Part shown: positions 26,481-35,811 of the stretch, piece after piece
How positions within the stretch are numbered: position 1 is the stretch's first letter
Layout of the letters: every line of letters begins with the position of its first letter
Assembly: GCA_947579665.1 (NCBI GenBank)
Contig: OX388347.1
Location: forward strand, 27,148,562-27,212,561
From: Sympetrum striolatum
Taxonomy: Eukaryota; Arthropoda; Insecta; Odonata; Libellulidae
Length of the DNA stretch: 64,000 nt
Direction of reading: 5' to 3'
The notes under the pieces: model-generated
What the model was told of the DNA's origin: nothing
The model's database searches: none
The model's input: only the letters and a program-made list of their open reading frames with translations
Translations under genes and position numbers: made by a program

Positions 26481-27960
26481 TGAAGTGTCTAGCACATGAC
26501 TTTCTCCATATTTAGATGCAGATATTTATCTACGACAGTATTGTCGAAGTCTGTATTCAATCTAAACTTGAAAGACGTATAAGTGATTAATTTATATTAT
26601 ATTAAATTGTATGTCACAAAGATTAGCCTTTTGAGTCTACTACAAGCATCAATATAGGATGAATCACATAACTGATTATATATCCAACTCAATATAATAC
26701 GCCGATGGTAACGAAATCAAAATACGAACGAAGAGCAACATAACGCACGAACAACATAAACGATTAATGAAGATAAAGAACACACATGTTAACAGTGGAA
26801 ACTTAAAAATTAACAGAGAATGACGAAAATCATTAATATACACAAAAGGAAACAAATGAAGAAGACAATTGGAGTAAATTAAAACAAAGAAGAAAACCTT
26901 TTAAACATTATCAATCACCCAGGGCTCAATTTATTGCAAGAGTGTGAGCGGAAGACTGTTTTCATTGCATTGTTTGCCGTGTAAACAAACTCATAGTTAC
27001 GAACTCTATTGCTATTGTGAATAGTAATCGATAATGGCACGAAAAAATTATGCTTGAATAATTACTTTGAAATAAATACGCGTGTTTCAAATTCCAAATC
27101 AACTTCTAAATAAAACTTTGAAGAAATATATCGTAGTAATCATGTTTTATATAACATTATTATGAAATGATACAAATGAAAACGAAATTTTAACGTAAAT
27201 TCGTCGCAATGACCAGAAAATTATTCAATTATGATAAGACTCTTAAACAGTGGTTGATATAAAAAAATTTCAAATAAAACGTATAGAAATGAATTTTTTT
27301 GTAACTTTTGTTGGTAATTGTATATACCTAAATGTCAGATTCATGGAGAAATTTTGCAAAAACGGAAACTAGCTTCGAAAAATAAACATCGACTTCCGGT
27401 CTACCGATTTACTCCAAAAACTAACCAACTCTAACGGCACCTACCAAAGTGAAATATATGAAACTTACGACAAATTGTTTTCATGTTAGGGTGCCCACAA
27501 AGTAAATAATCAGCAACTTCCGGTTAATCGGTATTTGACGCATAACTCCTAAACAATCGGTGATACAAAGAATGTTTCAAGCAAAAATTGTAGCAAATTA
27601 CATTTTCTGAAACTTTTATATATAATAGTATATACCTTAATATCATATTCATGGAGATATTAAAAGAACAGAAACGAGCTTCGAAAAATAAAACTCGACT
27701 TTATCGTGAACCGATTTACTCAAAAAACTAAGCAACTCTAACGGCACCTACCAAAGTGCTACATATAAAATTTGGTACAGATACCGCACTAAGTTTTCAC
27801 GTTAGAGCGCCCAGAACCACACACACACGCATACATCATTCCGAAAATGGCCAAAACGTTTTCTAGGGACCCCAAAAATATATATTTTCGTTGAAATCTC
27901 GAATTCAATTTTTTCAAGAAAACAAAACTTTTTATATATTTCGTATATGGAGAAAATAGT
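26481..27960 (-). repeat. Interspersed repeat family, copy B (inverted, longer)
   Basis: Read on the minus strand, this copy begins near 27960 with TTTTCTCCATATACGAA, passes through the block containing GGGGTCCCTAGAA, the CA/TG microsatellite and two GGGCGCTCTAAC-type units, and ends near 26481 with TATGGAGAAAGTCATGTGCT. It matches copy A throughout these parts. Between about 26600 and 27290 it contains roughly 680 bp absent from copy C and not matched in copy A. That is either a later insertion or internal sequence lost from the other copies. Confidence 0.75.
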
Positions 27961-28547
27961 TAATGAAATTTCATACTTAACGTAATAAATTGCACCAATA
28001 AATATATACTTTTCTCAAATACCTACTGATCTCGTACAAATACAAGGACACTCTAACCTTGGGAAAATAAGCTACAATTCCTAAATTGATTTATTGTGTT
28101 AGATGTATATTATTCCCAAAAATATATGGTTTAAAAATATCGTATTGTGAGTTTTATATATCTACGGGCCTTGTGACCGATTCGTTGAATCATTCTTTTA
28201 TTATTTATTTAAAAAGGCTGTATTAAAAAAACTATGTAGTTTTCACATGGTATTTCAAAGTCTAAGTATAAGAATCCGTGTGCATTGATAGCGTAAAAGT
28301 GAAAAGCCTTAGCCTAACCTTAGCCTAAAACGGGAAAACGTATTTTACCGCAGCGGGAAACCTGCTTCCTTTTCTTCAGTTCCTAAAAAATTAAACCTTT
28401 AAATAAAATTATTTCCATATTTCGTGTCTTACGCCTCACTATGAGTATAGAACGGAAAATGTTCAACTCAAGTACACGGATGGATCATATTTATTTTTCG
28501 TCGCACAATTTCGATGTCCAAAATTTAAATTATAGACCATGCGCTGC
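27961..28547. other. AT-rich spacer between copy B and the piggyBac element
   Basis: No exon, repeat or RNA gene is recognised in these 590 bases. A short direct duplication (CCTTAGCCTAACCTTAGCCTA) is at about 28307-28327. Confidence 0.5.
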
Positions 28548-28551
28548 TTAA
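28548..28551. repeat. Target-site duplication TTAA, left
   Basis: TTAA directly abuts the first base of the piggyBac inverted repeat and is matched by TTAA at 31464-31467. TTAA is the characteristic target of the piggyBac superfamily. Confidence 0.9.
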
Positions 28552-28568
28552 CCCTTAACCAGTGACGT

Positions 28569-28585
28569 GCGGTCTGAGAGACCGC
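28569..28585. repeat. piggyBac subterminal palindrome 1
   Basis: GCGGTCTGAGAGACCGC overlaps the last two bases of the left terminal inverted repeat. It is self-complementary apart from the central base. It may be a transposase-binding site, by analogy with internal repeats needed by other piggyBac elements (inference). Confidence 0.75.
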
Positions 28586-28739
28586 AGCGATTTTTTTATT
28601 GTGAATAAAAAAATTATTTGATTTTTAATAAATCTGTTATTTATGGTACCTTCTTAGATACCTTTACGTAGTATATAGAATTCTTCGAATTTCATTTATC
28701 TTACTTGTATTTCTATTAAGTTGCGATTTAATTTCATGC

Positions 28740-28756
28740 GCGGTCTGAGAGACCGC
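28740..28756. repeat. piggyBac subterminal palindrome 2
   Basis: An identical GCGGTCTGAGAGACCGC lies about 170 bases inside the left end. It is followed by ACGTCACT, which is the terminal-repeat sequence in inverted orientation. Palindromes 1 and 2 together form a large inverted pair at the left end. Confidence 0.75.
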
Positions 28757-29505
28757 ACGTCACTAATTCGGGAAAGCTCAATTCGTAATATGGGTGAATA
28801 TTATTATGGAGGCTTACAAAATTAACTTTATTTATTACATTTGTTTATTATTTTCACATTTCTTTGTTATTACTATTTGAAAAGCATAAATTAGGCAAAA
28901 TATATGGATTTTATGATAGTAGGCTAATGTTGAGGTCGTCCTAAAGAATACTGATTGTTTTGGTTATTTTATAATATCAACTCCAACAATAAAAGTGTTT
29001 TTAGAAAAATATTAAATCATACTTGCATTAAAACACCGTATGTGTATGGAACCGAATTTTTCGTCTTTATATTTCGCTGTGATTCTGACACTAGAATGTC
29101 ACTTACTACGGATGCGACCGAAATGGCGGCAAACTCAGAATAACGAAATCCTGCGAGAATTTCTCTTTGTTGCCACTACTCATTTGTGCCTAGCCCTGGA
29201 TGAATGACCTTTAGTGAAGCATATTGTCAGCGGAATATGGACCCCCAATGGAAAGGGTGGAGTGATCCTGGGGAAAACCCAAGGCGAATGTTCGAGCAGT
29301 ACATGACCAGATGTGAAAGAAAACGTATTTCTCGAATTTTCCCCAAACTGCTTTCTTTAGTTTCACTCTATTCGTTGCCAAGTAATCATCTTGCTACACG
29401 GATCGCATACACGGATCTTTTGAAAGACGAATCATGTGAGCTATATTTTTTCAGTAAGTGCGTTTCTTTCAAAAATATATCTTTGTTGTAAAATAATTTC
29501 CAAAT

Positions 29506-31075
29506 ATGGCGGCAGGAAAACCAATTGCCTGGGAAAATAGTTCTAAAGAGCCAAAGAGAAACGTTAACACTCGTCTGCATAACATTATCGCGGAAAAACC
29601 AGGTTTGAAGCAATTTGTTATACCTCTAGATAGGGAACTGCAACCTCTCCATTTTTGGTCGCTTATTTTTGACGACGATATAATAAATTTGATTTTGTGT
29701 TGGACAAATGTCAAACTTCAGAAGTTATGAGAAAAGTATACCAGAGTAGGCCAGAAATCCAAGATTTAGATTATGTTGAATTAAGAGCTTTACTTGGGTT
29801 ATTAATATATTCGGCAATATTTAAATCTAACGATGAAGATATTAGTAGTACTTTTGCTGCAGATGCCATGGGAAAGAAAATTTTTCGTTTAGTAATGTAT
29901 GGACAACGATTTGCTGTTCTCCTTTTATGTCTTCGGTTTGATAACCATGAAGACCGAATCGTCCGGTACGAAAGTGACCCAGTTGCACCAATTTCTGATT
30001 TGTCAAATCATTTCGTAAAAAATTCTCATTGTTGCTATTCACTGGGCACAACAACTTGTATTGACGAAATGTTAATTGCCTTCAGGGGTCGGTGCCGATT
30101 TAAAATGTACATCCTGAGTAAGCCAGCTAAGTATGGCCTCAATATGATGTGTTTGACGGATACATCGAATAGCTATTTGTATAATGCCTGTTTGTACGCC
30201 GGAAAAAGTACCTACGGAAAAGGTCTGTCAGAGGAAGACAAAAAGACTTCGAAACCTACGCAATCAGTTCTGCGTCTCACTGAGCCAATATTTCATTCCA
30301 ATCGAAATATTACAGCTGATAATTGGTTCACTTCAATTGAACTGGTTTAGAAGCTGAGGGTGAAAGGACTGACCTATGTCGGGACGATAAGAAAAAATCA
30401 AAGGGAAATATCCAATGAGTTCGGGCCTTCAAAAGAAGGCACAAAAGGGTCCTTGTTGTATGGATATACGGCAACATGACTCTAGTTCCTCATGTGCCAA
30501 AGAGAAACAGGACTCTTTGGTTGGTGTCGTCAATGCACCACAGAGAGCACTGATGACGTGACAATGAAACCTGAAATTATAGCTTTCTATAATTCAACCA
30601 AGGGTGGAGTAGATACACTACATAAAATGTGCAACAGCTACTCATCCAGTCGAAGAACAAGGAGATGGCCAATGGCAGTGTTTCTTAGGATTTTAGACAT
30701 TTCATTGGTGAATTCTTTTGTGTTCCAGCAGTCTCTAAAAGACAAGAAGTATCTGAATAGGTACGATTTTATTAAATGCATTGCAGCGGAGTTAGTAAGG
30801 CCACAATTAAAGAGGATAATGTCAAACAGCAAGATTCCCACACAATTAAGAGCCATTATAGGCCGAATTCTGAACCTAACAGTTGAAATCCTTAAAATTT
30901 CGAAGATAAACTAGAGAAGCGGAAGACTTGCCGACTTTGCCCTCCATGAAAAAAACGAAAAACCTCCTTCTGTTGGTCCAAATGTAGACAACCAGTTTTT
31001 TTATAATGCACAAAAAATATTTGCAAGAGCTGTGCTTCTATGGAGGGGTAGTACATTTTTCACGAAAAATGTAAT
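29506..31075 (+). pseudogene. Degenerate piggyBac transposase (DDE_Tnp_1_7)
   Basis: The conceptual protein runs through several frames. An N-terminal part from 29506 carries the family's W..N.R...NII.E.PG.K pattern and the motif before the conserved TN. After a frame change at about 29697-29716, the catalytic core (to 30347) contains LRALLGLLIYSAIFKS, FRLVMYGQRF and LRFDN blocks. The three catalytic aspartates typical of piggyBac can be placed: Asp in CIDEML (codon 30063), Asp in ITADNWF (30318) and Asp in GGVDTLHKM (30612). Damage seen: TAG at 30348-30350, frame changes near 30471-30476, 30540-30560 and after about 30910, and stops in the tail. A Cys-rich C-terminal tail, eroded by stops, follows from about 30917 with C..C, C...C and C..C spacings, consistent with the family's zinc-binding domain. 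The protein cannot be made intact. A preceding 95-codon frame (29204-29491) is not recognisably transposase. Confidence 0.9.
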
Positions 31076-31401
31076 ATCGAACGTTTGCAGAATCCATGAA
31101 AAACACAATAAATGAAATATTTTTCAAGAACGTTTTATCAATTATCATCCCAAAAATACATTAAAGGCTTTGCTACAAAAATAGGCACCTGATTTTTAAT
31201 ATGCGACATTATTTTGATAGGATATGTTTTTTTCATTCAAATTTTTGACTATCTTCGTAAAATGATTAGTAATTGAAATTTTGTTCATATTAACATAAAA
31301 TTAAATTTGAATTCAAATTATTGAATAACTGATTAGTTTATTAAGGCTTTTAAACTTTGTTAAATGTGTCATTTAGTAACTTTAAAGATATTTAAAAAAT
31401 T

Positions 31402-31418
31402 GCGGTCTCCCAGACCGC
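31402..31418. repeat. piggyBac subterminal palindrome 3
   Basis: GCGGTCTCCCAGACCGC is followed by ACGTCACTGG. With its flank it mirrors the left end (ACCAGTGACGTGC then palindrome), but it lies about 45 bases inside the right end, so the right terminus seems to carry an extra copy of the outer repeat. Confidence 0.75.
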
Positions 31419-31463
31419 ACGTCACTGGTAGTGTGACAAAAATTGCACGTCACTGGTTAAGGG

Positions 31464-31467
31464 TTAA
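31464..31467. repeat. Target-site duplication TTAA, right
   Basis: This TTAA follows GGTTAAGGG at the right end of the piggyBac element and pairs with TTAA at 28548-28551. Removing the element plus one TTAA gives the presumed empty site. Confidence 0.9.
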
Positions 31468-33569
31468 GTACGGTCTGGTGGTCTCACATGTGACCGGATG
31501 GTACTCGTGACCTTTCGATGAAAGAAGATTCACCACACCTGGCGTAGACCTTTATTTTTTATGTATTTCGACCTTCCGCATCCTAGCGAGTGAGGCGGCG
31601 ATCCGCTAAAAAGAGGACTTCTGAGGATTTTTCTGTGGTGATGTACTGCTGCTCGCAACTCATACATCACCTCCGCTAAAAAGTTCCGCAGAGATAAAAA
31701 AAGAAGGAGGCGATCGTCTTTTCCTCATCGCGAATTTCCACCGGCTTGGATTGCACAGAACCCTTTTTGTCGCGAAGGAATAATGCTTCGAAAGAGCGCA
31801 TAATCCTTCTTCAAAACCTCATTTTTTCCTCCTTGGTTTTTTCGCGGGCCTTATCTGCTAGTGTGTCCCACCGGCGTCCGAGAAGTGGGTCACTTTATTT
31901 ATAAAGCACGCACCGTATAATTAAGGGCCGATTTGATCTATCGCCGACGTAAACGCTTTCCTCTGTTTTGGCGAAAAAGAGAGATAAAACATTCGTATTT
32001 TTCAGTTTACCTGTTTTTGTACTTAAATTTTGTTACTTTTTTCGCCGGGAATTTAATTTTATTACAAAAAATGTAACCCTCTTGAGAAGCACCAGTGAGA
32101 AATTAAATTGCGATTTTAGATTGAGAATGTCCCGCAACTTTCATGAGCTTGGCGTTTCATGAAGTTGTAATTTCAAGGTTGATGATATGCTTGAGATATA
32201 TTGAGCAGACCTTGTAAAGAATTATTTTTAGCATATAATGATCTATGGCTTTATTCTCAACGTTTGTTTTATACTCTTTTTGGATCTCTCTCACCACAGT
32301 ATCAGTTCATTGAAAGTATCAATTTTAGCCCTCATTAGTTCTAAATGACCAATGGTATTTTAAATATGCATGATAAGAGTAGAAAGATTTTTATGTAACC
32401 TTAGGTTTGAATTTTTTCTAATTAATTTATAATGTCGCTAATTGAACAAATTTGTATTTAAACAACGTATAATCACTCTTGGAGTTTCATATTTTTATTT
32501 ATGTTTTTGAATTTAGTTAACATAAATTAATATTTAGCCAATAGAGACAGTATTTAATTGTTCCCATAATTTAGACATTCATATGTCAATTGCCTCATGC
32601 AACTACTCCTTTTATCGTCAGGAAGGAAAAAATACATTTATAACAAAATTTGAAATTTACACATTTATTGATAGAATTGGAATAAATGACGAGTAACACT
32701 TAAATACCATCTGTCTGTCACTTGAACAAGTTACAAATATCAAATATTGGAAGTAGAAAAGGTAATCCTTCTAAAGTGAAACAAATTATAGTGCGGATAT
32801 GTATTTAAATATATATCCACATTTTAATATAATGAGATAATATTTGCATTATTTGAAGTGACGGAAGTATTTAATTTACCTAATACTAAACTGTGTTAGG
32901 TTAACTTGTACAGAGACGACTTTGATTCTCCGTGTATTTGACATCTCCTGTTGGAGTGAGTCAATTGTCATGGGATTCATAACATCTTGTGGATCAGAAA
33001 GGATTCCGATTGAATCCTAAAAAGAGACGCTGATTCTTCATCGAACATTTTCTGGTTTTCCAAACAAATGTTGTTGATTTCTAAGCCTAAAATTATTTAC
33101 AACCAATTTACATATAGATTATGCTCATACAATTTTCTCAAGCAAATTATACTTTTAAATCATTTACTATTTGAAGTTGTAAGTATTTTTAATTTTGACT
33201 TCTGACCTCTTTTAGTGTCTCGTAAAATTGTTAATAAGTATTGACTCAAAAGGTAACACAATACCTTGTGTTCCACACAGTTGTAGAATAATACGTGCTT
33301 CGTGCTTTACTTAGTGTTTAAGTTGTATACATTTCGCCAAATATCACGCAACTTACTCAAATAGAAGTTTTCATTCGCTATAATTATAAACAAACCAAGG
33401 AAGCAATTGGAACATAGCTTTCGAAACTCTTATTACTTATTGGCGGTAATTACACTTGAGTTAGTTTACAAATTAGTAAATTTGCATTGTATTTCCACTG
33501 TCGTATCGTAATTGTGTTTATTGTGTTGTGTGTGCTCATCAATTAAATCACTCTTTCTTCTATTTACAG
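31468..33569 (+). other. Noncoding DNA immediately 5' of the first recognised nompC exon (probable intron)
   Basis: It ends with a good acceptor: a pyrimidine-rich run (CTCTTTCTTCTATTTACAG) at 33551-33569. A GC-richer island at about 31560-31970 stands out; the rest is A/T-rich. Where the intron begins is not visible, because the preceding coding exon is not recognised in the window. Confidence 0.6.
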
Positions 33570-33671
33570 GACAATTTCAATGTCCTCCACATAGCGGCCA
33601 TGCATTCTCGTGAGGACGTGGTGAAACTCCTGTTGAACAAGAGGGGTGTCGACGTATACGCCACAGGAGGG
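33570..33671 (+). CDS. nompC: nompC (TRPN channel) internal exon, N-terminal ankyrin repeat
   Basis: The exon encodes 34 residues, DNFNVLHIAAMHSREDVVKL followed by LLNKRGVDVYATGG. It is a classic ankyrin repeat: the xxLHIAA first helix, the xVVKLLL second helix, then a turn. It closely resembles the early ankyrin segment of insect NOMPC as I recall it, in particular LHIAAM.SREDVVKLLL.KRGVD followed by TGG. NOMPC is a mechanosensitive TRPN cation channel of ciliated mechanosensory neurons. Its long ankyrin domain (29 repeats in the fly protein) links the pore to microtubules and acts in gating. The exon starts after TATTTACAG, ends at GTGAGT and is phase 0 at both ends (102 bp). It joins in frame to 35695-35811, whose encoded residues follow in the same order in the family. 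The preceding exon, which should carry the start of the ankyrin domain, is not recognised. Orthology is inferred from memory of the family. Confidence 0.93.
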
Positions 33672-35694
33672 GTGAGTATAGCGCCCTCTGGGGACCATAA
33701 ACCACCATGACGTCACGTTCTATCTTCATTTTTCCCTCCACAATGACTCCTAATGAGACAGCGGTCCTTTTACAAGTGATATCGTTAGGATGAACTGATT
33801 ATAACTTTTATGGCCCAAAACTGGAGTCATTTTCGGTGAAATATTGCTACCATGAAATCATCAGTCGCGGAAAATTCAACCAGAATATTCGGAAAGAAAC
33901 CATTGCATTGAGATCATCATTTTTATTCTCTTGTATTTCGTTTTCCATGCTTGATGTATGGATTAAATTTATGACTGTTTGGAGCTACAACAACTTTAAA
34001 TATTTTAACACTATTTTAGTTAAACCTCGCAGCGATAACCTTTAGATAGTATTAAATTCATAAATATGAAAACTTAATGAAAATATAAACATAAACCGTT
34101 GAAACTTTAAAAGGAGTCTAAGTATGATTAAATTATTGCCTGAGCTCTGCAAAATGTTGAAATAATGGTCTGCATTCATGTGCCTCTTTTTTTCCGAAGA
34201 CATGACATCCGTCTATGAAATATAGATATTTTGGATTCTCCAATATTCTGTCGAGTAGATAATGAGAAAAAGGCTTACGACGATAAATAACGCCGTGTAT
34301 TGTCTGACTTAAGCACATATTTCCACTCTACCTCGATGATTAACTGCGGACTCTTTCTCATCTATATATTTTTAACGGCACCGTAACTTTTATGACATCG
34401 AAAACCCATCTCTTTGTTCGAGGATATAAGAAATCCTTATTGGCCATATCCTTTCATGGAAATTATTTTCTTTTCTATCCATTTATTTTTATAATCTCCC
34501 TTCTAATTGCGTCCTTAAGATAAACTTAATCAGAGTAAAACATTTTATTGTGCGATGATATCACTGATATGGAGACTTTTGTACGATACAATTTCAAACT
34601 GATAAAATCTATCATTTTATTTGCAACCTTGTACGTTATGTGACCTACTTCATTATTTGAATTATTATTTTAATCTCATAATTATCTGCAGCCTTATCTG
34701 CTTTAAGTAATTAATATTTATCTTTAATTACGCTTTTGGATTAACATAAGTATGTACTTTGCGGAGGAAGTGCCTTTTGTTTTATGGCATAATAACAAAC
34801 GCCTACTTCTCGTGACGAGAATAATATTTTCAAAAACGATTGTCCAAAGCGGTAATTAATAATTTCCATCCTGCAAATAAAATACCTACGTCGTGCTAGT
34901 TTTTCTAAATTGTTGATGGCTGTATATTTCATAAACTAAAAATATTTTAGTGTCATATATATTAACTCCGTAAGTAATGAAAAGTGTAAATATCGGCGTT
35001 AAAGAATAATTTAAAATGTGGAATGAGAAGAAGAAATAACTTTCTCTAACTTTTATATGTGATGAAAAGAGAAGCATAATAAAGAATCTGTGGCCAATTA
35101 TTCTAATTGTGATGTTTACAATTTGTGAATCCAAGTTATTAGTTCGCAAATGTATTTACTCTGATGGAAAATCTAATCTTCACTTTACTTAAGTCTGAAA
35201 AGGCTGAAATAGCTGTGGCTTATTTGAAATATTGATCTGTAATCTGAAATAATAATCGATATACAAAAGCGTTAATTTACTTTTATTAGTATTTTATCGC
35301 AGATCACTTGGTTAGAACGAAACATGAGAAAGTCGAACTCTTCAAAATGAAACGGAATCTATTTTACTAAAAACTGATAGTTCTAATGTTTCAACCGAAA
35401 TAACGCCGTTGATATTCATATAACCAATTGAATTCGATCTACAATTACAATTCAGCATAAAAACTAGTACTTGATTTGCATCTCAGTTATTTCAAAATTG
35501 AAATATATTTGCCTTTATAAATCTTCCTCCGAAAATTATATCTTTGGCTATTTTCGATTACCCCTCTTAGAGATCTCTTAACAAGGCAATACATTAGGTG
35601 GAAAGATAACTGCATGAGGATAGGACTCATTCGTGAGTGTAGATAAATAATGCCATTCATTCAGCAGTTGATATCATGAAAATCTAATTTTCAG
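33672..35694 (+). other. nompC: nompC intron (2,023 bp)
   Basis: It begins GTGAGT at 33672 and ends with TAATTTTCAG at 35685-35694, a canonical GT-AG phase-0 intron. The content is A/T-rich and I see no nested gene or recognisable transposon. Open frames inside (up to 87 codons) are low-complexity and AT-driven. Confidence 0.88.
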
Positions 35695-35811
35695 CCGAAG
35701 CAGCAGACAGCCGTTCACATGGTGGCACTCAGACAGACGGGGACTGCCACAGCCATCCTTCGAGCTCTTCTTGGATCCGCTGCCAAGGAAATACGACTGA
35801 GGCAAGATCTG
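35695..35811 (+). CDS. nompC: nompC (TRPN channel) internal exon, following ankyrin repeat
   Basis: The exon encodes 39 residues, PKQQTAVHMVALRQTGTATA followed by ILRALLGSAAKEIRLRQDL. It carries the next ankyrin unit: the QTAVHMVALRQTG first helix and turn, then the ILRALL second helix. In insect NOMPC the corresponding segment has QTAVH.V..RQTGTAT.ILRALL...K.IRL directly after the TGG that ends the previous exon, so gene, order and strand agree. The acceptor is CTAATTTTCAG, the donor GTGAGT at 35812, the length 117 bp, and phase 0 at both ends. Because both exons are 0-0 and multiples of three, skipping either would keep the frame. The following exon, expected to begin near a G-G-K-I-P-L-L-like segment, is not seen in the next 28 kb. 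Confidence 0.93.

Larger units (their letters stand above)
28552..31463 (+). mobile_element. piggyBac-superfamily DNA transposon (2,912 bp, transposase broken)
   Basis: The element is bounded by a perfect 19-bp terminal inverted repeat, CCCTTAACCAGTGACGTGC at 28552-28570 and its reverse complement at 31445-31463, and is flanked by TTAA on both sides. The CCC start and TTAA target are hallmarks of piggyBac elements, and the interior holds a recognisable piggyBac transposase on the + strand. Subterminal 17-bp palindromes occur at 28569-28585, 28740-28756 and 31402-31418. The right end is compound: an ACCAGTGACGTGC-plus-palindrome block (31402-31429, inverted) lies just inside the terminal copy. 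The ends look fresher than the coding region, which has stops and frameshifts. The element lies upstream of nompC exon 33570-33671, probably within the gene's DNA. Confidence 0.93.

Noticed and set aside
29204..29491. 95-codon frame upstream of the transposase as a separate piggyBac gene
   Set aside because: It lies inside the element but shows no recognised domain and ends before the transposase N-terminus. Treated as internal element sequence.
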